Below are positions 1 through 10,325 of a stretch of DNA of 64,000 nucleotides, one piece after another; position 1 is the stretch's first letter, and every line of letters begins with the position of its first letter. Both the position numbers and the translations under genes were made by a program. The DNA comes from Clostridia bacterium UC5.1-1C12. GTDB lineage: Bacteria > Bacillota_I > Bacilli_A > Erysipelotrichales > Erysipelotrichaceae. The notes under the pieces are model-generated. The model had not been told where the DNA came from. It did no database searches and was given only the letters and a program-made list of their open reading frames with translations. The stretch covers positions 1 through 64,000 of the forward strand of contig BBZX01000009.1 in the NCBI GenBank assembly GCA_001305055.1. The letters are read 5' to 3'.

Positions 1-16
1 GTTGGAGGAGGACAGT

Positions 17-872
17 ATGCGGTTCAAAAAGATTTATGTGGAAATTACTAATGTCTGCAATATGCATTGTTCATTCTGTATCCAGAATAAACGGCCTCAG
101 CATTTTATGACCCTCGATGAATTCAGTCATGTCATTAATGAAATCAAGCCTTATACAAGCATGATCTATCTGCACGTACTTGGTGAACCGCTGCTTCATC
201 CGCAGCTGTTTGACCTTATGAGGCTGGCAGAGGCTGCCGGCTTGTTTGTGCAGCTGACAACCAACGCTACCTTGATCGATAAGTGCCTGAGCGGTTTATG
301 TGATGCATGCAATCTGCGGCAGATCAATATCTCCGTTCATAGCTTTGCCCAGCATAGCGAAGCAGAGCAGCAGGCTTACCTAAAAAGCATCAGTGACGCT
401 GCGCGCAGGCTCAGCGACGCTGATAAATATGTTTCTTTGCGTTTATGGAACATGCATGGTGATGTACCGTCTGCCGAAACAAAGCAAGCGATGCGATTTT
501 TGAGAAAGAATTTCAAACAGCCATTACCGCCTGTGATCGCCGTCAGTCAATAAAATTGATGAAGCAGGTGTTTCTTCAATTTGATGAAGTATTTCAATGG
601 CCTGATCTTGCCAATCCCTATGTTTCCGATACCGGCCGCTGTCTTGGCTGGCGCCAGATGTGCGGTATTTTAAGCGATGGCACAGTGGTTCCCTGCTGCT
701 TGACAGTCAAGGCATTGAATCGATGGGAAATCTTTTTCAAACATCTTTTTCGGATATTATAACAAATAAAGCAAATGCAGCTATGCTTGATGAGCTGAAA
801 AGTGGTACAATTAAACGTAAGCTTTGTCAGCATTGCTCATATCGTTTACGTTTTCAAAAGGGAGGAATTTAA
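17..872 (+). CDS. Radical SAM protein (frame broken twice)
   Basis: Radical S-adenosylmethionine enzyme of unknown substrate. The N-terminus carries the cluster-binding motif CNMHCSFC (CxxxCxxC) at about residues 17-24, then a TIM-barrel-like region. The C-terminal part has further Cys residues (GRCLGW, VVPCC, LCQHC) like a SPASM or related auxiliary-cluster domain. ATG 17 follows the strong Shine-Dalgarno GGAGGAGG at 4-11; an in-frame TTG at 2 is less likely. The frame breaks at the T run 497-501 and near C699. Adding one T and one C gives a continuous protein of about 285 aa. Its stop overlaps the start of the following MATE gene by one base, so the two are probably co-translated. The substrate cannot be told from sequence. 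Confidence 0.8.
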
Positions 873-2248
873 TGAATACTAAAAGTAATAAAATGGCTAC
901 AATGCCAATACCTAAATTAGTTTTAAATATGTCACTGCCTGCGATTCTGGCAATGACGGTGCAGGCTTTATATAACATCGTCGATTCATACTTTGTAGCG
1001 AAGGATACATTAAGCGGTTTGACAGCTGTATCACTCGCGTTCCCGATCCAAATGATCATTGTCGCATTATCGGTTGGTATTGGAGTAGGTATCAATTCAT
1101 GCGTATCAAGAAATCTTGGCGCTCACAATGAGGAAGATGCGATTAATACCGCTGAACATGGATTGGTGCTGACCATGTTTTTGTATTTGATCTTACTGCT
1201 GCTGGGATTGTTTGCTGTTGATTTATACATACCGCTGTTCACCAGCGATCCGGCTGTCATTACATCTGGCATTGCTTATACGAAGATCGTATTGATTTTC
1301 TCATTCTCACAGATGCTTGCGCAAAGCATTATTTCAATTCTTCAGGGAACCGGTGATATGGTTTCATCGATGTACGTGCAGCTGACAGGAGCGATTGCTA
1401 ACTGTATCTTAGACCCGATTATGATCTTTGGTTTGTTTGGCTGTCCTGCACTGCATGTTGCGGGGGCTGCCTATGCAACGGTAATCGGCCAGTTCCTGTC
1501 ATTATTGCTGGCATTATTTCTGCTGTACCGCAAAAGAGACAAACTGCCGATTTCATTGCGCACCTTTAAATTCAGACCTTCCATTTTGACCAATATTATC
1601 CGCATCGGCTTGCCTTCCGCAGTCATGCAGGCAGTGGGTTCGGTTATGGTTACCGGAATGAACTTGATTTTATCGCAGTTCGGTGACGCGGCAATCACGG
1701 TTATGGGTATCTATTTCAAACTGCAAAGCTTTGCCTTCATGCCTTTGTTTGGCATGAATCAGGGTGTATTGCCGATTTTGAGTTTCAATTACGGCGCTCA
1801 GATCAAAAGCCGCTTTATGCAGGCACGGCGCTTCGCAACCAATCTGGCACTTGGTTATACATTGATTGCCTTAGCTGTATTCCAGCTCTTTCCTGAACAG
1901 CTGATGGCAATCTTCTCAGCTGATGGAGAAATCATGACGCTGGGTATTGTGTCATTGCGAATATTAAGTCTTGCGTTTCCAATCGCGGCAATCAGTATTT
2001 CGCTTTCACCGGTCTTCCAATCATTGGAACGGGCTTCAATTACGATGATTACTTCAATTCTGCGTCAGCTGGGCTTGCTGCTGCCTTTATCATGGCTTCT
2101 CTTTAAGCTGTTTGGCGCCTATGTCGGCTGGCTTGCATTCCCGATTGCGGAATTGATTGCAACGATTTATAATATAGTCATGTATCGTAAAGTAAAAGTA
2201 GAAATTATTGACAGAATGCCTGAAATGGCTGAGGAGGTAGCAGTATGA
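872..2248 (+). CDS. MATE family efflux transporter
   Basis: Multidrug and toxin extrusion-type exporter of 458 aa, a typical length, with about twelve hydrophobic segments in two similar halves. The early sequence PKLVLNMSLPAILAMTVQAL followed by YNIVDSYFVA is the usual MATE N-terminal helix. I chose ATG 872 because GGAGG sits at 861-865 with good spacing; a longer frame from 824 lies inside the upstream radical SAM gene. The stop overlaps the ATG of the following amidohydrolase (2245). The three genes therefore look like one operon, perhaps modifying and exporting a small molecule, but that is inference. Substrate unknown; probably Na+ or H+ driven. Confidence 0.9.
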   Translation: MNTKSNKMATMPIPKLVLNMSLPAILAMTVQALYNIVDSYFVAKDTLSGLTAVSLAFPIQMIIVALSVGIGVGINSCVSRNLGAHNEEDAINTAEHGLVLTMFLYLILLLLGLFAVDLYIPLFTSDPAVITSGIAYTKIVLIFSFSQMLAQSIISILQGTGDMVSSMYVQLTGAIANCILDPIMIFGLFGCPALHVAGAAYATVIGQFLSLLLALFLLYRKRDKLPISLRTFKFRPSILTNIIRIGLPSAVMQAVGSVMVTGMNLILSQFGDAAITVMGIYFKLQSFAFMPLFGMNQGVLPILSFNYGAQIKSRFMQARRFATNLALGYTLIALAVFQLFPEQLMAIFSADGEIMTLGIVSLRILSLAFPIAAISISLSPVFQSLERASITMITSILRQLGLLLPLSWLLFKLFGAYVGWLAFPIAELIATIYNIVMYRKVKVEIIDRMPEMAEEVAV

Positions 2249-3393
2249 TTTTACTTAAAAACGGAACCGTTTATGCAATGGATGAAGCCGGTGTATTTGT
2301 CGGTGATGTAAAGTTTGACCAAGGCAAATTGTCGCTGTCGGCAAAGATTTAACAGCGGATGGCTGCGAGGTCATTGACTGTACAGGCAAGAATATTTATC
2401 CTGGTTTTATTGACGGTCACTCACATTTGGGAATGCAGGAATCAAGCATTCGTTTTGAAGGTGATGATGTTAATGAAATGAGCGATCCAGTGACTCCGCA
2501 TGTACGTGCCATTGACGCGCTGAATCCAATGGATGAGACAATTCATAACGCAGCTTGCGGCGGTGTTACGACGGTATGTTCCGGACCGGGCAGCGCGAAT
2601 GTGATCGGCGGTACTTTTGCCATCTGGAAAACCAATGGTCATGTGATTGATAAAATGGTCATCAATCCAATGGCGGCGATGAAATGTGCCTTTGGTGAAA
2701 ATCCTAAGCGTGTATATAGTGATAATAAGATTAAGACAAGAATGCAGACTGCAGCTTATCTGCGTGAAACATTAATGAAGACAAAGGAATATATGGCTAA
2801 AAAGGCATTGGCTGGTGGTGATATAAGCAAGCAGCCGGCTTATGATATGAAACTGGAGGCAATGATTCCGGTTCTTGAAAAAAAGATTCCTTTGAAGACT
2901 CATGCTCACCGTGCCGACGATATTCTCACCGCGCTGCGGATCGCCCGTGAATTTGATGTGCTGATGACATTGGATCATTGCACAGAGGGTCATCTGATTG
3001 TCGATGAGGTAAAGGCAAGCGGCTTCCCGGCTTTTGTGGGACCGTCATTGACCGACAAGTCAAAATTTGAGTTAAAAAATCTTACTTTCGCAACGGCTGG
3101 TATCTTAAATAAAGCGGGTGTTAAAATTGCTTTAATTACTGACGCGCCGGTAATTCCTCAGGAATATCTGCCGCTGTGTGCCGGTCTGGCTTGCAAGAAG
3201 GGGTTGGATGAAATGGAAGCTTTAAAAGCTATCACGATCAATCCTGCGGAAATCTTAGGTATTGCGGATCGTGTCGGTTCATTAACTGTTGGGAAGGATG
3301 CTGACATCGTAGTCAGTGACGGCAATATATTTAATACCTTGACGAATGTAAATTATACATTCATCAAACGGGGAAATGGTTTATCAATTCTAA
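2245..3393 (+). CDS. Imidazolonepropionase-like amidohydrolase (two indels)
   Basis: Metal-dependent hydrolase of the amidohydrolase superfamily, about 382 aa after correction. Visible hallmarks are the metal-binding GFIDGHSHLGM, a later HAHRADD, the LDHCTEGH segment, ITDAPV near the C-terminus, and the closing GSLTVGKDADIVV. ATG 2245 overlaps the MATE stop and follows GAGGAGG. The frame is lost in the A run 2326-2328 (one A missing) and again at the A run near 3367-3369 (one A too many). Corrected, the protein ends in the usual TFINGEMVY-type tail with stop TAA at 3391-3393; uncorrected, reading continues to 3407 through the terminator. Related enzymes act on cyclic amides or ureido compounds; the substrate is not known. 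Confidence 0.82.
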
Positions 3394-3400
3394 AATACAG

Positions 3401-3426
3401 GCACTGAAACATTCAGTGTCTTTTTT
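3401..3426 (+). terminator. Rho-independent terminator
   Basis: Stem GCACTGAA/TTCAGTGT with a short loop, followed by TTTTTT. It lies just after the corrected stop of the amidohydrolase, which supports that correction, and closes the radical SAM-MATE-amidohydrolase unit. Confidence 0.8.
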
Positions 3427-3463
3427 CTTACAAAGCCGTCATTTATTCGTGTTTTATTTATGT

Positions 3464-3469
3464 TATAAT
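3464..3469 (+). promoter_or_regulatory. Putative -10 of the response regulator operon
   Basis: TATAAT with an upstream TG (extended -10 form) lies 31 bases before the response regulator start. No good -35 hexamer is visible at 17 bp. Read as the likely promoter of the two-component/ABC operon. Confidence 0.5.
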
Positions 3470-3500
3470 GACACGTAGAGATGAGAAATGAGGGAACCCT

Positions 3501-4187
3501 ATGAGTAAATTATTAATTGTCGAAGATGATGAAACCATCGCTTTAGGCTGCGAGTACTCTTTTAAAAAGGAAGGCTTTGAAGTCATGGTAGCGAAAAACT
3601 GCGCACAAGCTAAGGAGCTGCTGTCAAGAAACAGTTATGATTGTCTGATCCTTGATCTGGGCTTGCCTGACGGCAATGGCTTTGAAGTCTGTGAATATGC
3701 CAAATCGGTGGGTTCACCGGCGGTTATATTTCTGACTGCCAGAGATGATGAAAATGATATTGTATTTGGCTTGGATATGGGTGGTGATGACTACATCACT
3801 AAGCCGTTTGGACTTAAAGAGCTGATGTCCAGAGTGAAGGCTGTTTTGCGCCGCAAGAATCAAAATCCGGATCAGGAGAAAATCATTACTTTAGGTGATT
3901 TAAAAATATATTCATTAAAGGGCAAGGTCTATAAGAAAAATCAGGAGGTTTTTCTATCTGCTATGGAATATCGTCTATTGATGACGCTAGCCACCCGTAA
4001 GAATGAAATCCTGAAACGTGAAGAGCTGTTGGACAGCATTTGGGATATCGGCGGTGATTTTATCAATGATAATACGCTGACAGTTTATATTAAGCGGCTG
4101 CGTGAAAAGATTGAAGATGACCCGCAGAATCCGAAACTGATTGAAACGATCCGCGGTATCGGATATCGTGGTATCAGCCGTGAATAA
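3501..4187 (+). CDS. OmpR/PhoB-family response regulator
   Basis: DNA-binding response regulator of 228 aa. The receiver domain (about 1-115) shows the acidic pocket IVEDDE, the phospho-acceptor Asp in LILDLGLPDGNG and the conserved Lys in YITKPF. The C-terminal winged helix (about 130-225) ends with the typical TVYIKRLREKIEDD and RGIGY. ATG 3501 has GAGGGAA upstream. It overlaps the start region of the sensor kinase and is followed by an ABC transporter, the layout of VncRS- or BceRS-like modules that sense antimicrobial peptides or cell-envelope stress. The likely targets are the downstream ABC genes; this is inferred from position. Confidence 0.93.
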   Translation: MSKLLIVEDDETIALGCEYSFKKEGFEVMVAKNCAQAKELLSRNSYDCLILDLGLPDGNGFEVCEYAKSVGSPAVIFLTARDDENDIVFGLDMGGDDYITKPFGLKELMSRVKAVLRRKNQNPDQEKIITLGDLKIYSLKGKVYKKNQEVFLSAMEYRLLMTLATRKNEILKREELLDSIWDIGGDFINDNTLTVYIKRLREKIEDDPQNPKLIETIRGIGYRGISRE

Positions 4188-4188
4188 A

Positions 4189-5405
4189 ATGAAGGACCGC
4201 CGCCTGCGCCAGACCTTGATTCTGCTTGTGCTGGCCTTGACGGTTACGGTAGGAATGGTTTTTTTTCTGGCATCAAAGTCAGTCAATTTCATAGAACGCC
4301 AGCAGATCCGCAGGAATGCGGAGATTATCGGCTTGATTGCCGAGAAATATCCGGATGCTCAGAGTGAAGTTATTAAGCTATTTCAAAGTGAACATCTGTC
4401 TACCAGTGAATTGGGGGAAGAAATCTTTCAGAAATACGGGATGGATTTCGCAAGCGGCAATATCGTCGGCAATTATCAGGAAGCACAGCTTTATATCGTA
4501 TCGATTTTTCTTGTTTTAATTGCGCTTTTCTGCTTCGCGGTCTTTTTTATCTTTTACTTTTATCTGAAACGAATGGATAATTCATTAATTAATATCTCGG
4601 AATATATCAATCGATTATTAAATAAAGATTATGCTTTAGATATCATAGATAATGATGAGGGTACTTTAAGCTCGCTTAAAATGATATTTATAAGGTTACG
4701 GTAATGATGAAGGAGCAGAATGAATTGCTGAAGCAGGATAAAATGCTGCTGGCAAATAATCTGGCGGATATTTCTCATCAGCTTAAAACACCGCTTACCT
4801 CGATGCTCTTGATGTCAGATTTGCTGGATAGTGATGAACTGACCAAGGAAGAGCGCAAGGAATTTTTACGGGTGATCAAATCACAGCTGAAGCGGATTGA
4901 ATGGTTAGTATCCTCACTGCTCAAGCTGTCAAAGCTGGATGCGAAAACCATTGAGTTTAAGAAGGATCAGATTCATGCCCATGATTTATTGCGTAAGGCG
5001 ATCGAGCCGGTTTATATGATGATTGAAACGAAGGATCAGCAATATCTGGTCAGCGGTGATAATCCGCTGATTGAAACCGATGTCAACTGGACCTGTGAGG
5101 CTTTTGTTAATATCTTGAAGAACTGCAGCGAACATACACCGCAGGGTGGCATTCTGAAGGCTGAGGTTTTTGATACAGTGATGTATACGGAATTTGTTTT
5201 ATCGGATAATGGTGTCGGCATTGATGCTAAGGATTTACCTTTTATCTTTGATCGTTTCTATCGCTGTTCAACAGTCAGCAAGGAAAGTGTCGGCATTGGT
5301 TTAGCTATGGCATATTCAATCATAACTGGTCAGGATGGTACGATCAGTGTCCAATCCGTATTGAATCAGGGTACTTCATTCTCGATTCGTTTTTATAAGA
5401 AGTAG
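4189..5405 (+). CDS. Sensor histidine kinase (one frameshift)
   Basis: Membrane sensor kinase, about 405 aa when corrected. Two transmembrane helices (about residues 12-32 and 100-125) flank a short extracellular loop of about 70 aa. They are followed by a HisKA domain with phospho-acceptor His in ADISHQLKTPLT and a HATPase domain with an N-box-like FVNILKNCSEHT, DNGVGID, FDRFYR and GIGLAMAYSI. The frame breaks in the A run 4678-4681; one extra A joins LSSLK to NDIYKVTVMMKEQ. ATG 4189 or GTG 4180 are possible starts, both overlapping or abutting the regulator. Partner of the preceding response regulator; the small extracellular loop suggests stimulus sensing through the adjacent transporter, as in Bce-type systems (inference). 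Confidence 0.88.
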
Positions 5406-5413
5406 GTGACGTG

Positions 5414-6082
5414 ATGGAAATATTAAAAGTATCGCATATTTCAAAAGTATTTGGTAATAAACAGCCTTCGGTGATTCTGAAGGATATTAGCTTTACTGTT
5501 AAGAAGGGAGAATTTGTGGCGATTGTCGGACCTTCCGGCTCAGGCAAATCGACGCTGCTGCATATTCTTGGCGGTCTGGAGCCGCCGACTTCCGGCTCTG
5601 TTTCGATTGATCGGACAAGTCTTTATAATTTGAGCGAGGATCAGCTGACAATTTTCAGACGACGTCAAATCGGTATGATTTATCAGTTTTATAATTTAGT
5701 TCCGACGTTAAACATCCGTGAAAATATCCTGCTGCCTTTATTGTTGGATAATAAGGAGGTTGAACAGAGTTATTTGAATCAGATCATCACATCATTAAAT
5801 ATCGATAAAATCATGGAATACTATCCCTCACAGCTTTCCGGCGGTCAGCAGCAGCGGGTTGCCATTGCGCGTTCATTGATTCATCATCCGACTCTGGTAT
5901 TGGCTGATGAGCCGACGGGGAATTTGGACAGCATGAATTCAAGAGAAATCGTTGATTTGCTGAAACTGGCTAATAAACGGACCAATACGACGATTCTTTT
6001 AATTACGCATGATATGAATATTGCGATGCAGGCGGACCGAATTTTAGAAATGAATGCCGGTGAGATCAAAGAGGACAAGTAA
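5414..6082 (+). CDS. ABC transporter ATP-binding protein (MacB/LolD type)
   Basis: ABC ATPase of about 222 aa with Walker A GPSGSGKST, Q-loop YQFYNLVPTL, signature LSGGQQQR, Walker B LVLADEPTGNLD and H-loop ITHD. The AGNLD-type Walker B extension and the length fit the MacB/LolD/BceA class that energises FtsX-type permeases. GTG 5411 and ATG 5414 are both possible; I prefer ATG. It sits 8 bases after the kinase and 5 bases before the permease, so the operon is tight. The probable role is removal of, or protection from, a peptide or envelope-active compound. Confidence 0.93.
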   Translation: MEILKVSHISKVFGNKQPSVILKDISFTVKKGEFVAIVGPSGSGKSTLLHILGGLEPPTSGSVSIDRTSLYNLSEDQLTIFRRRQIGMIYQFYNLVPTLNIRENILLPLLLDNKEVEQSYLNQIITSLNIDKIMEYYPSQLSGGQQQRVAIARSLIHHPTLVLADEPTGNLDSMNSREIVDLLKLANKRTNTTILLITHDMNIAMQADRILEMNAGEIKEDK

Positions 6083-6087
6083 GCTTC

Positions 6088-8615
6088 ATGAATATTCTGA
6101 ATGTTTATATAAAGAAGTATCTAAAGGAAAACCGACATCGTACAGCCTTATCGATTGCCAGTATCGCGCTGGCTGCCGCGATGATTTTTTCAATGTCGGC
6201 GATTATGACCTCCATCTATGTGAGCATTAATGAAAGTCTTGTTCGCTCAACAGGTAATTATCATGCCGTTTTTACCGATGTGAATCAGAACTTTGCCTCC
6301 TATCTTGATATGAATATGAAAATTGAGGAGGAAATGAAGGTACAGCATTATGGTGTTTCCTATCTCAGTGATTCAATGAATAAACAGAAGGCATATCTGC
6401 GTCTGCTTGGTTTTTCGTCCTCAGCGATGCAGAATCTTGATATTGATCTGGTTGAAGGCCGCCTGCCCAGAAACAGCAATGAAATCATTGTTTCACAGTC
6501 TTTGCAGTATGAGGGAAAGATTAAAATGGTACCGGGCCTGCAGGTGGTTTTAAACCTAGGTGAGCGAGTCAGTGAAGCGGGCAATAAGCTTGATGAAGCG
6601 GCGCCGATTGAGGATAATGAACAGTTTTTGCCGCTGCACAGCGGCAGCTATGAAGTAGTCGGTGTATTTGAAACCCCAAATTTTGATTATGATAATCCCT
6701 TTTATTCAGTTATTACCGCTTATGATGAGAATGCTGATCTGCCGATGGATATTTATCTGCTTTATAAGGATATCAAAGATACTTATCAGGTAACCGGATC
6801 ACTCAGCCAGCTGTTTAAGGGAGAATATGCAGCTTTCAGCTATAATGATACATTACTTAAATACAACAATGTATTTAATGAGCGTTTAATTTCATTTCAG
6901 ATGCTGGTGCTGATCGTTTTCTTCCTGCTGTTCTTTTTGATAATCGCCGGTGAATTGATTTTCAGCAGTTTTGCGAATGCGTATCTGAATCGTGAAAAGC
7001 ATCTGGCAATCTTTAAGAGTATTGGGGCTACCGGTCATCAGATCCGCATGATGATCGTCTATGAGGGAATTGTGATTCTTGGTCTGGCTTTGCCGATGGG
7101 TCTTTTGGCGGGTTATGGGTTTACGAGCGGTACTTTTTATGTCGTGAATCAGCTGCTGAAGCGGATCGTTGTCAGTGCCGTCCAGCTTAATTTTCATTAT
7201 ACATGGCAGCTGATGCTGCTCAGCGGAGGGGCTGCTTTGTTCTTCTCCTTCGGTTCAATGCGATTAGCGGCGAAAAAAACAAGCCGCAAATCAATTCGAT
7301 CCACGCTTTTATCCAATGATGAGGTTGATGAAGAACGTAAGCCGTATCTTGATCTTCAAAATAAATTTTTAAGCATCGATAATAAATTAACACTGAAGCA
7401 TCTGAAACAGAATCATAAACCTTATCGTAAAATTATCTTTCTGCTGAGCAGTGTCATGGCGTTATTTATTACAACACAGACGGTATTTGATTATATGCGT
7501 CAGGGAGTATTTCTCAATATCGATGATGCCGGTTATGATGTCAAGGCAGTAATTATGAATGATAAATATCCAACTAGACTGATTACCCGCTTAAAGCTCA
7601 GTGATGGATACTCAAGAATGCTGGTGGCGGAAATGGTTAACGTGACAAGTGATGATCTAAGTGCGTTCAGCATGAGTTCAAGGCTTTATATAATATTGAT
7701 GAAACCGTAACGTTTACACTGATTTCTTATAGTGATGATGTGCTTGATTACTATATCAAACGCAATAGTCTGGCAAGAAATCTTGATAGTATCAAGAATT
7801 TGGATCGGCCGATAGGCATTCTATATAATCAGGCGTATGACGCGGATAATCGTAAAATAGTTGAAATAGCGGATGCCGATCGCATCAATAATATTTATAG
7901 CCTGTATCCATCGGATGTTAAGCTCTTTGATAAGCTTGAGGTTATTTCTACCCATGCTCTGCTGCCAGGGCTCACCATGCAGGACACGCCGCAGATGATC
8001 ATTTCCGATGCGATGATGCAGCATGTAATTGCTGAATTAAAGAGTGTTGGCACTTATGAAGAACATTTTACTGTCTTCTTTAAGAGCAGCAATCCTAACG
8101 CGCTTGAGGGAATGCTGAATATGCTGCCGCAGAGTGAAGGTGTAGATACCTTTGAGGTTATCAACGCAGTAGCCCGCCAGCTGGAAACAAAGACAATCAA
8201 GGCATTGCTGGAAATCATGATGTATGGGTATATTATTCTGATCGCCTTAATGGGTATGGTAGCGGTATTCAATATCTCAAGTGTTAACTTTGAGTACCGT
8301 CGGCGTGAATTTGTGCTGTATCGCATGCTTGGCCTTCGTATGCGTTCCGTCCGCAGGATGATATTCAGTGAACTGATCTTCTATGGTTTAAAGATTCTAA
8401 TGTTATCCATACTTTTGAGTCTGATTGTAAATGGTCTTATTTATACGTTTATGTTTAAACCGATGGGCATGCATTTCCATTTGGAAAAGACAAGCATCAT
8501 CGTTTGCTGTGCGCTGATTCTGATTGTATCGATCCTGTTGATGCTTTATGCTACCCATAAGATACGGATCAGCCGTTACAGTGAAGAGGCAAAGAATGAA
8601 ATTTCATTATTATAA
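6088..8615 (+). CDS. FtsX-type ABC permease, 8-TM class (one frameshift)
   Basis: Large permease of about 842 aa after correction. It has an N-terminal helix, an extracellular domain of about 230 aa, three helices (near nt 6900, 7060 and 7210), a second extracellular domain, and a closing trio of helices near nt 8210, 8390 and 8500. This doubled FtsX arrangement is typical of permeases paired with one MacB-like ATPase. The frame breaks near 7675-7685, where one base is missing; downstream the reading continues FKALYNIDETVTF into the frame that runs to 8615. Likely controlled by the upstream two-component pair. A terminator follows directly. Confidence 0.85.
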
Positions 8616-8636
8616 GCTGTAAAATATTACACAAAG

Positions 8637-8664
8637 AGAAACACTTTTCAAAAAGTGTTTCTTT
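8637..8664 (+). terminator. Rho-independent terminator
   Basis: Perfect 12-bp stem AGAAACACTTTT/AAAAGTGTTTCT with a 2-base loop, then T-rich sequence. Ends the two-component/ABC operon. An extended -10 (TG-N-TATACT, hexamer 8669-8674) immediately downstream may start the next operon. Confidence 0.8.
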
Positions 8665-8695
8665 ATGTTATACTAGAGCAACAGGAGGTTTAATT

Positions 8696-9372
8696 ATGGG
8701 TGATGCAATTAAATTAATAGGTATTGTTATCATTGTGGCAGGCTTTGCATTGAAGCTTGATGTATTGGCTGTCGTACTGATTTCCGGACTTGTGACCGGA
8801 TTAGTTTCAGGGATGTCTTTTGTTGAAATATTGAGAATTATCGGTGATTCATTTGTCAGCAATCGTCTGATGTCCATCTTTTTGATCAGCTTTCCAATCA
8901 TCGCTGTTTTAGAGCGATACGGCTTGAAGGAGCGAGCTGCCTATCTGATCGGACAGATCAAGAAGCGACTGCCAGAAAGGTATTGGCGATTTATTTGCTG
9001 ATTCGTACGCTTGCGGCGGCATTTTCAGTTCGTTTAGGCGGTCATGTGCAGTTTGTCAGACCTTTGATCTATCCGATGGCAGAAGCTGCCGGTGAGAAAT
9101 GCAAGGGTGCATTGTTTACGGAGAAGGAAACGGATTTTGTGAAGGGCTTAGCGGCGGCCGCTGAAAACTATGGTAATTTCTTTGGTCAGAACTGTTTCTA
9201 TGGCGCCAGCGGCGTTTTGCTGATTCAGGGTGTTTTAATTGAAGCGGGTTATGAAGTTACGCTTCAGTCAATTGCGCTGAATTCCATTCCGGTAGCGGTG
9301 ATCATGTTTATTCTGGCTTTGATTCAGTTCCATTTTGCGGATAAGAAAATCAGAAGGGACGGGATGATGTAA
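8696..9372 (+). CDS. DUF969 family membrane protein (one frameshift)
   Basis: Integral membrane protein, about 225 aa corrected. It has an N-terminal helix LIGIVIIVAGFALKLD, several further helices, and the motif LGGHVQFVRPLIYPMAE. I recognise it as DUF969, which is typically found with DUF979 and a pyroglutamyl peptidase, exactly as here. The frame breaks near G8965 (one G missing), which otherwise splits it into 8696-9001 and 8983-9372. RBS AGGAGG precedes ATG 8696. Biochemical role undefined; given the neighbours, a subunit of a 5-oxoproline or pyroglutamyl-compound transporter is a reasonable inference. Confidence 0.85.
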
Positions 9373-10313
9373 TGAATGAATTTTTAAATATTGCGACAGA
9401 AATCGTCTTTGTATTATGCGGTCTTGTTTCAGTGGCAACGGCATTCCGCGGTTTAAAGAATGAACAGGCACGCATTGGGACTTTTCTGTTTTGGCTGATT
9501 CTCGGTTTGATTTTCATTTTAGGTAAGATATTGCCATCCGAGTTAGTCGGTGCGCTGTTATTGGCGATGGGTGTGCTCTCGGCGACAAAACAAGTACGCA
9601 TGGGCAAATTCACTGAGGCTGATCCGCAGTTTAAGAAAATGTCAAGTGAAAAAGTCGGCAATTTGATTTTTCTGCCAGCCTTAATGATCGGTGTAGTGGC
9701 AATGCTTCTGTCAACGATAAAAATACCTTGGCAGGGTGAGAGCTTCGCTATTCCAAGTGCTGTTGCTATTGGGGTTGCAAGTATTGCGGCATTGATCAGC
9801 GGTATGCTGCTGCTTTATCCGAAAAATAAGGAAACGGTAGAGGATTCAACCCGGCTTTTGATGCAGGTTGGCGGCAGTTCATTACTCCCGCAGCTATTGG
9901 CCGCATTAGGTGCTGTGTTTACATCAGCAGGTGTTGGTACAGTCATTGCGAATGCGATCGGCGGCATTATACCTGAGGGTAATATTTTAATCGGCGTTAT
10001 TATTTATGTAGTCGGCATGGTGGTTTTCACGATGATCATGGGCAATGGCTTCGCGGCATTTTCAGTAATTACAGTGGGAATTGGGATTCCATTTGTTATT
10101 CAGCAGGGCGGTGATCCGGCAATGATCGGCGCTTTAGGTTTAACGGCTGGTTTCTGCGGTACACTAATGACACCGATGGCGGCGAATTTCAATATTGTGC
10201 CAAGCGCGGTACTTGAAACAAAAAGTAAATACGCGATTATTAAGGCACAGCTGCCAATGGCATTGGCTATGATTGTTGTCCATGTGATTTTAATGCTTGT
10301 ATTAGGTTTTTAA
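9372..10313 (+). CDS. DUF979 family membrane protein
   Basis: Polytopic membrane protein of 313 aa with about nine to ten hydrophobic segments; late motifs include MGNGFAAFSVITVGIG and GFCGTLMTPMAANFN. I recognise this as DUF979, the usual partner of DUF969. Its ATG overlaps the DUF969 stop, implying coupled translation and probably a two-component permease. The next gene, pcp, starts 13 bases later. The set resembles ion-transporter-superfamily permeases split in two. Substrate unproven; 5-oxoproline is an attractive candidate because of pcp. Confidence 0.87.
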   Translation: MNEFLNIATEIVFVLCGLVSVATAFRGLKNEQARIGTFLFWLILGLIFILGKILPSELVGALLLAMGVLSATKQVRMGKFTEADPQFKKMSSEKVGNLIFLPALMIGVVAMLLSTIKIPWQGESFAIPSAVAIGVASIAALISGMLLLYPKNKETVEDSTRLLMQVGGSSLLPQLLAALGAVFTSAGVGTVIANAIGGIIPEGNILIGVIIYVVGMVVFTMIMGNGFAAFSVITVGIGIPFVIQQGGDPAMIGALGLTAGFCGTLMTPMAANFNIVPSAVLETKSKYAIIKAQLPMALAMIVVHVILMLVLGF

Positions 10314-10325
10314 AGGAGGTCATTT

